64,000 bases of DNA from Canna indica (Eukaryota > Streptophyta > Magnoliopsida > Zingiberales > Cannaceae), in the NCBI GenBank assembly GCA_034359265.1, contig CP136895.1, positions 5,210,501-5,274,500 on the forward strand. The letters are read 5' to 3'. Under the pieces are notes generated by a model. That model searched no databases, was not told the origin of the DNA, and worked only from the letters and a program-made list of their open reading frames with translations. The translations under genes and the position numbers were made by a program. How positions within the stretch are numbered: position 1 is the first letter of the stretch; every line of letters starts with the position of its first letter. Shown one piece after another: positions 55,046 to 64,000 of this stretch.

Positions 55046-55558
55046 ATGAGCATTGGGCGCCCAATTCGTAAGCGAGGTCTGTTCCCCTTTGACCCGACCA
55101 GCAAGTTCACTGAGCTTGAGCGGGGGCCATGTGAGGCTTCAGTTCTTTCTTCAGTTCTTGCTTTGGCCCTGTCTGGGCCTCCTCCATCCTCTGGGCTAGG
55201 CTGGGGCATGAAGGCCACTGAAGGCCTTCCAGATGTCTCCTCTGTAGTCTCTATCCTGCCTGTGCCTACACCGTTGGGCCCCCAACAAATTGCTGATGGG
55301 CCGATTCTTGGCCACGCAAAACGAGGAAGAAAATTTAAGTTCCAGGATGTCCGTTTATCAATCTTAGTTCGAAGGAGTTCCCGCATCGCCCACAAGAGCA
55401 CCAAATCTTTCCTGAATAGTGCATCGAAGAGGAAAGCAACGAGAAATGAAGGTTTTATAAGCACACAAGTTGACTCTAACATGGCAGCCACTGCTCCTAC
55501 CGACTTGGGTTCCATCATTTTCAAGACGAGGTCTGCGCTAGATACGGCACTCCTTTAG
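55046..55558 (+). pseudogene. LINE ORF1-like region (C-terminal part)
   Basis: 170-codon open frame with PLGPQQIADGPILGHAKRGR and VRRSSRIAHKSTKSF. Pro/Ser/Arg-rich sequence of this kind, followed directly by the endonuclease, is usual at the end of ORF1 in plant LINEs. No zinc knuckle is visible in it. The assignment rests on position. Confidence 0.5.
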
Positions 55559-55684
55559 GATATAGAAGCTTTGGGTTCTGATAGCATTGGCAACGAGGAG
55601 AGAGTCATCAGGGCTCTAAGTACTGTGGCCGCTTGACTTGTGGGACTCCTCCCCCTTTGTAGTGTGGTCATCTGTTTGTTATGA

Positions 55685-56550
55685 TTAGCAAATTTTGTGC
55701 CTTTTTTTGAAATGTTAGAGGTCTTAATAGGCTCTTTAAGTGCTATATGGTGAAGCAGACCGTTAGGAATGCTAGATGTAGTCTTTTCTTTTTGTCGGAA
55801 ATAAAGTTGTCTGGTTGCTCCCGTGGAATTATTAGACAATTGTCAGAATTTCCTTTTGATGATAATTTCAAAGCTATTAACACCACTGGTTTTTCGGGTG
55901 GCTTGCTTACGGTGTGGGACCTTTCTATTTGGATTTGTACAAATTATTTCATTGGCGATTGGACTATAAAATTATCCTTGCAACATCGTGTTAACAACTT
56001 TGCACTCATTGCGGTTGGGGTCTATGGACCGCCGGATTGAGCTCATCGAGGGCTATTCTTGCAGGAATTGCCTCAGAACGTCACTAATATTGTTGAGCTG
56101 ATGCTCGTGGGCGGAGATTTCAATATTACCCTGCAGAATAGTGAAAGATTAAATTGTGTTGGTAATATCACTGATTCCAGAAGATTCTCTAAGTTGATTA
56201 CGGACACGGAGCTCATTGACTTTCTATTCTCAGGAAACCCGTATACATGGACTAATAATCAACACCCTCCTGCCCTGGCCAAACTTGACAAAATACTATC
56301 AAATAGCAATTTGGCCTCGTTCTTCCCTTTGTCCTTGGCTAACGCGGGGGAGCGTAAACTCTCATATCATAACCCTATATTCTGGATTTCCTCAAATATT
56401 AGGAGTAGCTTTGGGTTCAGGCCCTTCAGAATTGAGGCCGGATGGCTCGCTTGTGATTATTTTGCGGAGATTATAAAGGCCGATTTGGATCTTGTCAATC
56501 TGTCCTCTTGGATGGGACTATCCCTTCTGAATAGATGGACGAAACTTTAG
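55685..56550 (+). pseudogene. LINE endonuclease domain, broken
   Basis: NVRGLNRLFK (about 55713) corresponds to the NxRGLN start of the APE-type endonuclease. Next come FFLSEIKLSG (the KxxE-type motif), GGLLTVWD, LIAVGVYGPP, then after a TGA near 56038 VGGDFNI, NPYTWTNN and ALAKLDKIL. The order matches L1 endonucleases, which nick target DNA for primed reverse transcription. The end SYHNPIFW replaces the usual SDHxP. Confidence 0.82.
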
Positions 56551-57024
56551 AAACCACTTCGGTGTACTATCCTTCAGTGGGATAAATTCAGACGCACATC
56601 CAAGGCAAAACATAGAGTTGAAACTGAGGCCCGTCTCAATTCCTTATGCACAAAGGCTGACTCTGACACCATCACAAAATCTGAGATTGTTGAGCTCAAA
56701 GAACTAAAATAGACTCTTGACAAATACTATTCAGAATCTAGTACCTACTGGCGTCAGAGAGCTAAGAAAAGATGACTGAAGGATGGGGACAGAAATACTC
56801 GCTATTTCCATTTATGCGCCTCACATATAAGGAAGATCAATTGGATTTCCTCCCTCCTGGTTCATGAAAGCGTTGAATATGATCAGACATCAATTGCCTC
56901 CTCCTTAAGGGATTTCTATATTGGTCTCCTCGGTCGGGAAATTAAGCCCCGCTTGAATATTAAATGAGATTTTTTATACGGGCCACCCAGTATCAACATC
57001 CTTAGTCTTGGCGACCCTTTCACT

Positions 57025-58918
57025 ATGACAGAGGTATTTGAGGTTATCAAATTTGCAAAAAACTTTAAAGCTCCTGGGCCGGATGGTATCACAATGGAAT
57101 TCTATAAACAATTCTGGCTCGTCATTGGTAATCTTGTGTTGGACATTCTTCTGGAACTTCGGGCGGCACCCCACTTACTTTCCCATATTAACAAGGCAAA
57201 CATTATCCTCATTCCCAAAGTGCAAGGGGCTAACGAGGTTTCTAGTTTCAGACTGATCAACCTGGAGAATAGTATAGTCAAAATCTTCTTGAAGTTGCTT
57301 GCCAACCAGCTTGCGATTTCATGCCTAACCTCATTGATAACAAACAGGGAGCGTTTACTAGGGGCAGAAGTACACTGGATTGTTTCATGACTGCAGCAGA
57401 GACAGTTTGGGGTTGTAAGATGACCGATCCCGACGTATGCCTCATTAAAGTGGACTTCGAAAAAGCTTTTGATTCAGTAAATTGAGGCTTCATTCTTCAG
57501 CTTCTAAGGGCCAGGGGCTTCCCTCCTAGATGGGTATCTTGGATACAGTCTCTCCTTCATTCGTCCGAATCATCTCTCGTCATCAATGGGGTTGCCAGAA
57601 GAATATTTAAGCATAAACATGGGTTGAGACAGGGTAATCCACATTCTCCTTTGCTTTTAAATCTTGTGATTGATGTACTTTCCAGACTGGTGACTAAAGC
57701 GGCAGCCACCGGGATTGTATCTAGGGCACTTAACAATGTTTTGGTGGGGGGAAAAATTTCGGTTTGCTTTTAAAATATTTTGATCTCTACACGGGTCTCA
57801 AGATGAGTACTCTAAAAACTAAGGTTTTACATATTGGTGGTGACCTGGCTCGGGCCGAATCTGCCACGGGTATTCTTGGGTGTTCAATTGGTTCGTTTCC
57901 CTTTGATTACCTTGGCCTCCCACTCCGAACTGAGAATCTCACAAGAGTTGATTGGACCAAGGTGATCACCAAAATGGACAGTAAGTTTGCTTCTTGGCTG
58001 GGCTCCCTCCTCTCTCACGCAGGTCGCCTTACACTTATGAACAGTGTCCTCACAAGTTAGGCTTATTATTTCCTTTCTATATTCAAAGCACCAGTTTGGG
58101 TAACCAAGCAATTTGATAGGAGGCGAAAGACTTTTTTCTGGACAGGAAAGCATGACCTCGACCTTCGAGACAAATGTTATGTAGGGTGGGATTTGCTCTC
58201 CCGTCTTTGTAGTAGGTATCCTACCCTATTCACTGCCACCCTCAATCAGGACATGTCCATCGAAATGGCGAAGCATAGAACGGCTTCGGGCGAGGCAATT
58301 GGGTGGTCCTTACTGTTCATATATTTGATTCACACTGATCTTTTAGACCGATTAGCAAATGATGTAGCCCCCTTCCTGCATGGTTCTGGCACTGATTTTG
58401 TTGGTTGGAAATGGACCTCGGAGGGCATCTTCACTACTAGCTCACTATACCGTCTTCTCAATTTCAAAGGAACTTTCGAACCATGATCTCCTTACATTTG
58501 GCAAACCAATTTCCCTCTTGCTGTATCACTTAATAACTGGCCGATCAAAAAGAGAAGACTCCCTACAAGAGACAGGTTGCTCAAGCATAATGTGCAGATT
58601 CCCTCCCCTACATGTGTCTTATGCACAAATGTTGATGAATCTCATACCCACCTATTCAAAGACTGTCTGTTTACTATCAATGGCTGGCGGTTGTTCCTTA
58701 GTCTCTTGGACACTCCTTTTTTTGCTCTGGACTTTATGTCGTGGGAGGATAACTGCAATGGGGATTTAAGCTACAAAAGAAAGAAATATCAGAGACAAAT
58801 GTTTTGGAGATCAAAGATTTGGCACGAGCGTAATTTACGTATCTTCGAGATGAACACTCGCTCCTTTACTGAACTTGCGGTCGAGGCATCCGCTAGTTTT
58901 TGTTTATTATCGTAATTT
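57025..58918 (+). pseudogene. LINE reverse transcriptase and zf-RVT region, catalytic box deleted
   Basis: RT motifs: FKAPGPDGITMEFYKQFW (57058), IILIPKVQGANEVSSFRLI (57200), VDFEKAFDSVN (57452), GLRQGNPHSPLLLNLVID (57622). The FADD catalytic box expected next is missing: sequence jumps from LNNVLVGG (about 57745) to LLKYFDLYTGLKMS (57767), an internal deletion. Then FDYLGLPLR (57902), SWLGSLLSHAGRLTLMNSVLTS, zf-RVT PTCVLCTNVDESHTHLFKDC (58605). Several stops (57390, 57483, 58060) and shifts. Dead copy. Confidence 0.88.
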
Positions 58919-59051
58919 CACAATGACGTTGTAGTCATTGGTGTGTATTTTCGTTTTCTTCTCTTTTCCTCTCTATCTATATCTCCGCTCTACTTGTATC
59001 TCTTTCATTTCTCTTAAATTGAATACAAGTTCTCTTTGGTTCAAAAAAAAA

Positions 59052-60189
59052 AGTATGATAATAACTTAACCAAAAGTGTTATTGGTACCAAAAAAATTAT
59101 TAGCATAGAAGTAGAGATATTTTCTTATCATAGCTTTCCTCTCCATTGATTTGAATGGTAAATCCATCGTTAACACTATCTAGAATATCTACTTTTGTAC
59201 TTTTTGTTAAAATAAAAAATAAAAACTTATGCTTCTGAACAAGAAAAAGGAGGACCACATAGGTCACGAATAAGAAGGAAGTATAAGTTAGGTGGTCTAA
59301 CAGTAGACCAAACACCTAAATGTTTAGTAGACTTGGATCGATTTACTGGTCAATGAGCAGCTTGATTACATTCATGATAAAAAGATAAAATAACATTACA
59401 ATTATAAGAGTTTTGTTCTCGTCTAAGATCAAAGATGTTGCAAGCCTTTCTGGTTCTTGGCTAGTCGTAGCTTCAGGATGCCCTGTAAAGATACTCAGAT
59501 GCTCAAGTAAGGTGGTGTTTGAGGTGATCTTTGTAAGAATTGGATTCGAGATGTACCTGCAAAATATTGTGCATGAATATTTAAACATGGTGATTGGGTA
59601 GGTTGCAATCATCTCAATTATTCTAAGAAAATTAAACAAGATATACATTTGTTGCAACTCCTTCAATTGTAGAGTTGGACAACAGTCAATGTAAGAAATC
59701 TACCCTCCAATGAGCTCAACGAGAGAGAGAGAGAGAAGGATTATCTACACAAAGAGAATGAAATCGACGAGAGAAGAGTTGTTCCAATACTTAGAGGTAC
59801 ACCAGCTCTATTAAAAGAGAGAGTCATTTGCCCTCTTTGTTATCTAGGGTTGTTCATTGGGTCGGGTCGATCATCAAGACAACGAGACCATTGAGACACA
59901 TGGAGTGAGCCGAAGGATACGTCGAGATATACGGTGAAAGCTATTTTTTTTTCAAATTGAGACCCAATTTGTGTTCTCCTCGACCTTTAGATCCCAATCA
60001 TGCAATCAATTTTGAAATCTGCCAAACATGGAAGGGATTTGGTGGTCAAAATGGAAGACATAATAAAAAAATCACCGATGCTTCATGAGTTGAAAATGGA
60101 AGAAGACGATGTCTTGTGAAAGATCTGATCAAAGCTTCATTGGAAAAAGAAAATGTCTTTCAATCAACTTTCTTAATTAAGAGACACAA
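59052..60189. other. Spacer between the two LINEs
   Basis: No gene recognised. Minus-strand frames at 59100-59315 and 59343-59666 are moderately open but show no domain I can name. A short (GA)n run lies near 59722-59735. Confidence 0.45.
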
Positions 60190-61957
60190 AGGCTCAAAAA
60201 AAATTTGAAAAAAAGATAAGTACTTCATTCAAGAGGATTGAAGGGTACAATGGGGGAGGAAGAGAGAAAAACATGAATGTAAAAAAGATTACATAAAAAG
60301 ATAGAAACAACTGGATCAGTTCACAAACAACACAAGCTCACACAAACTAACATAAACCAAAAAAATTGGCCATCGACACTGCAGTTAAATGCAAAGAAGT
60401 CCCTTGCCCCTGAAACACCCGTATTCCTTTCTTTCCAGAGAAATCAGCACCAAGTTAAAGTTAATCTAACTTGCATTTTACGCAATCCAGATAGCCTTTT
60501 ATCCAGAGAAAAAACCCACATGAGCGGCACAAAGCGATGCTTCACAAGAGAAAGAAATAGTTTTCAGCCAGAAGTTGAGTAAGAACATGTGCCAAATAAA
60601 TGTTTATGCGTCTCAATACCGTCCTCACAGAGTAGACAAGAATTATCAGTAGTGACATCCCAACGCACTAAACGATCCCGTGTGAGCAGCCTCCTTCTGA
60701 ACCATGACCATCCGAACAGTGAGACACGAGGAGGTAGATGCTTGAGCCATGTAAATTTGTAGTAGCCATCTAGAATACCCCGGTAACTCAGCAAACTGTA
60801 GAGGCTGCTAGTAGAGTAGAGACCATCCGGATTAAACTTCCAGCTAATCAAATTCGATCCAGATGAATGTTGAACACCAATAAGATACTGAGCCAAAGAA
60901 ACAAGGCATTCCCCATCCACCAAAGAAGAGAATGTGATATTCCAACCTCTAAAAGATCCATCAGTAGTGAAGCTCTTCAAATCTGAGATGAAAGCCAGTT
61001 TTTGATCAGATAGGTGGAATAAGGAGGGATACTTATCAGCAAGACAGTCCCCAGCAAGCCATTTATCCGTCCAAAACTTAATCTTCAACCCATTGCCAAC
61101 CTTGAAGGAAAGACCTGAGTGGAACATGCCAAACAAAGAACTAATATCCTTCCAAATTAGAGAAGCTCGTCTCATGAACCCCGGAGTACTCCAATTTCGA
61201 AAGTTACCATATAACTGATCCATCAATCTAACCCAAAATAGTCCCCCTTGTTGTATCACCTTCCAAAACCATCCCCCAAGCCTAACACGATTATGAGCAC
61301 GAAGATCAAGAATGTCGAGTCCACCATAACGCTTGGAACAAGTTAAATAATTCCAACCAATCAAACATTTGTCTCTAGCCGACGAAGCAGCAGCCCCGAC
61401 CCAAAAGAATTGACGTCTTCTTTGGTCAATTTTGTCAATGACCCAATCCGGGGCCCTCAATAGGGAGAGGAGGTAAGCAACCGAGCTTGTAAGGGTGCTA
61501 TTAATTAGCGTGAGGCACCCAGCCCTAGAGATAAGCTTGCCCTGCCAACCACCAAGACAAGCATCAATACGTGCAATCAGTTGAGACCAATCTTCTTTCC
61601 GCAGTCTACCAACAGTAAGAGGAAGGCCTAAATATTTCAAAGGAAGAGCAGAAGCTTGGCATCCGATAGTTGCTGCCATAGTAGTGGCCGCACCAAGATC
61701 CCCACAAAGGCTGAAAACACAAGTTTTGTTCAAATTAATCTTGAGCCCTATAACTAGTTCAAAATATTTCATGACAAGGAGTAAGTTCTTAGTGTTGAAA
61801 TCATCAATTTTAGAGAACAATATGAGGTCATCAACAAATAAATAATGTGTTACGCCTCCCATGAAACTCTGCTCTAGAACCCCATGGATGTAATCTTTCT
61901 CAACTACGGAGTCCACTAATCTAGAAAGACAGTCCACGACAAGGATGAAGAGTGAAG
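60190..61957 (-). mobile_element. 5'-truncated L1-type LINE
   Basis: Minus-strand element starting abruptly at about 61957 in the middle of reverse transcriptase (SPSLFILVVDCLSRL). It runs to a 3' UTR of the plant LINE type (cccttcaatcctcttgaatg) and a T-rich end near 60190. Truncation at the 5' side is typical of incomplete target-primed reverse transcription. Orientation is opposite to the LINE at 54430-59051. Confidence 0.87.
60564..61937 (-). pseudogene. LINE reverse transcriptase C-terminal part and zf-RVT, open over 457 codons
   Basis: Contains the catalytic box YLFVDDLILFS (near residue 32), LKYLGLPLTVGRLRKEDW, GGWQGKLISRAGCLTLINS, RRRQFFWVG and, at the C-terminus, zf-RVT with SCLLCEDGIETHKHLFGTCS. 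There is no internal stop or frameshift, so this copy is much younger than the first LINE. It lacks endonuclease and the first half of RT. The stop follows SYSTSG at 60564; it may lie slightly early compared with longer LINE proteins. Confidence 0.9.
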
Positions 61958-63235
61958 GAGAATTAATTACCTTTAACTAAACTCGAATCAAACTTGATCT
62001 TTATCAAAATTAATTTTGGTTTAACTCAAATCAATCTGATTCAAAATAATTAAATTGGTTTACATGTAATTGACTTAGCTCAAATGTAAAGAAAGATGAT
62101 TTATACACAGTTATCTTGATTCACATGTAATGTAATTATACCTGAATATAATTGTTAGTCGATCAAATTATGGAGAATAATTTTTTTGGAATAAGTAATT
62201 TAAAATTTAACTCTTCATATAATGTTAATAAAAAGTGATCATATTTCGCATGGGTGGATAAAAAATTCCTTTGGTACCAGATTTTGAGGCAACAATTTTG
62301 GAGTGGTTTCAAATAGAATTGGTACAAATATTAAAATTTGAAAAAAAATCACTAAACTTAAGGGACATATTATTAGATACATGCTCATTTTCATATTTGC
62401 ATGCATCAATCAACGAAATACACTTGAACATTTTCTTTAAATGTATGACATCAATACTAATAACATGACGTATAAACTCTTTAAAATCTTGAATCACACA
62501 AGCAAACAAAGATATGAGGGTGAAGTATTTTATCTTTGTCCCGATTGTCGATACCCTGGACGGATTTTTTTTCTCCAAATTGTCGACATCTTTGGTGGAG
62601 TGTGTTGTCTTTATCCATTGTTGTTAGTATATGAATGAGTTATTTTCGGATTGGTAACACCTTGATGAGTTGTTAAAATATACATATTTTTTATCATACA
62701 GGTCGACTATCTATTAGGATAATTTTGTCCCTTTTTTTTTGTCAAATTTTACTAAGCTTATAAAAAATCATTTTTTTAAAGTCTTTTTCGATTTGGATCA
62801 TGCAGAAAAGCAATAAATTCTTTCTTTAATTTTTCATTGAAGTCAAGCACATCAATCTTGAAAGAGCAATTAATTTTCTCAAGTAATTTTTTCTAACAAA
62901 ATTTAACTTTTTTCAATAATTGAAAATTCAAACATCTTTTTTTTCCTTCTATTCCTTAGTGGAAAAAGTTTCAAACACGTGCATCATTAAAATGTTGATG
63001 TTATGATTGATAGGATCTGTGTACAATGTCATATATAATGCATTAATTAACGCCTTAATGGAGATTCAATCAATCGTCATCCATTGTGTAAGCGCCACGC
63101 GAGTTAGAAAAACTGACTTGAACTACCGAATTGAAACGAAGCCCCAATACTAATGGTCGAGCACCTTCGAGGCAGAGATCCATTAAAAATTATAAATAAT
63201 TCATAAAAAATATTAAAATTAGTACGAGACAGTAC
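61958..63235. other. Spacer right of the truncated LINE
   Basis: AT-rich sequence with short direct repeats (tcaaat.aattgattt phrases near 61980-62060). No gene or clear element found. Confidence 0.45.
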
Positions 63236-63640
63236 TAGAGGTGACAACGGGCCGGGCTGGGCACGGCCCGAATGTGTGGCAGCCAAGCCTAGCCTGGGCT
63301 CGGGCCGAGCATGGGCTGACCCGAAAATTAATTATTTAATTTAAATTATTTAATTTATTTTTTTAATTTAATTTAAAAATATTTAATTTTAAAAATTAAT
63401 GGTTACAAGTGAGTTTTAAACTTGAACCTCTAATTTTATTTGAGATAGCTCAATCATTGTACTAAACTTTATTATATATTTTTTAACATATTTTTTATAT
63501 GTAACATTATAACGCAGTACAAATTAATAAAAAGATTTTTAAAAAATTAAATTATAATTAAATTTTTATTTATCTTTAATATAAAAATATTCATTCAATG
63601 ATAAAATAATTTTTTAAAATATTATAATAGATCACACCTT
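63236..63640. mobile_element. Left end of a hAT-type GC-rich element
   Basis: TAGAGGTGACAACGGGCCGG begins here, followed by GGGCACGGCCCG, GGGCTCGGGCCGAGC and a long AT-rich body, resembling the element at 14293-15142. The matching right end and the second copy of the flank gacagtac were not found, so the right limit is arbitrary. Confidence 0.45.
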
Positions 63641-64000
63641 AAAAGATTGCCTACGTATCTTCTATAGCTAAACTTGTACTCCCCAATGATTAACTATATA
63701 AGGATCAGGTCTACATAGTTCTTTTTACATTTTTAATCACCCGTAGTCCCGGTGATTTAACTTGTACTAGGACCAACAACACCAGCTTCGCTTGTTTGAG
63801 CTTCCTCCTCTCCCGATGATGAAGTGTCGTGTCCTCCCTTATAATTAAAAATCTCCATCCGTCATTGGTAAAAATTAAAAATATAAAAAGTATAAATATT
63901 ATACTAATCAATGAAATAAATTGAAGAGATTAAAAAAATTTAACAACAATCTTGAATCCTTGACTTCTTGATGAGCTTGAAATATTGTTGATCGTTGAGA

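Larger units (their letters stand above)
54430..59051 (+). mobile_element. L1-type LINE, near full length but degenerate
   Basis: Plus-strand order ORF1-like region, endonuclease, reverse transcriptase, zf-RVT and a short A tail (about 59042-59051), the plan of plant L1 LINEs. The left limit is uncertain: GC-richer sequence starts near 54480, but I could not find a target-site duplication. Stops and frameshifts occur throughout, and part of the catalytic core is missing. Autonomous retrotransposition is not possible. Confidence 0.85.

Noticed and set aside
59100..59666. Two minus-strand frames as a gene
   Set aside because: No domain, no clear splice model and AT-rich composition; left as unexplained spacer.

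Overview
The window is nuclear DNA of a flowering plant, possibly a monocot; that last point is only an impression. It has large multi-exon genes with GT-AG introns, AT-rich intergenic DNA and many class I and class II transposons. I see no bacterial, plastid or viral gene organisation.

Three host genes can be reconstructed exon by exon. (1) A CLASP microtubule-associated protein runs on the minus strand from its start at 7376 off the left edge; 13 exons give about 580 N-terminal residues. (2) A two-domain methyltransferase of the TRM140/METTL2-6-8 type lies on the plus strand at 15508-26727, with 12 exons and 547 aa. (3) An ABCC5/MRP5-type ABC transporter (inositol hexakisphosphate carrier family) lies on the minus strand at 30247-39436, with 11 exons and 1509 aa. 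CLASP and the methyltransferase are head to head; the methyltransferase and ABCC5 are tail to tail. A broken BRI1-like kinase tail (28721-28978) sits between the last two.

The rest is mostly transposons. The CLASP/methyltransferase spacer holds a complete but decayed Ty1/copia element (8906-14023, TSD ctatc) and a non-autonomous hAT element (14293-15142) with a second hAT element nested in it (14421-14842); both have perfect 8-bp TSDs. Intron 10 of the methyltransferase holds a Mutator-like element (about 19909-20780) and a full-length 4175-bp hAT transposon (20843-25017), whose four-exon transposase is complete except for one in-frame TAG. Right of ABCC5 come several hAT-like and fold-back elements. 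They are followed by a CACTA (En/Spm) transposon (45509-49615, TSD atg) inserted into an older long-inverted-repeat element, a decayed LINE tail (about 50455-51060), a small hairpin element (54151-54299), a degenerate plus-strand L1-type LINE (about 54430-59051) and a 5'-truncated minus-strand LINE (about 60190-61957).

The three host genes do not form a pathway: microtubule organisation, tRNA/protein methylation and vacuolar phytate transport are unrelated. I found no convincing new molecular system. The most interesting material is the layered transposon insertions with readable target-site duplications, the nearly intact hAT element in a host intron, and the fused two-domain methyltransferase. 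All splice sites and family calls come from reading the sequence by eye and from remembered homologues; no search was run.
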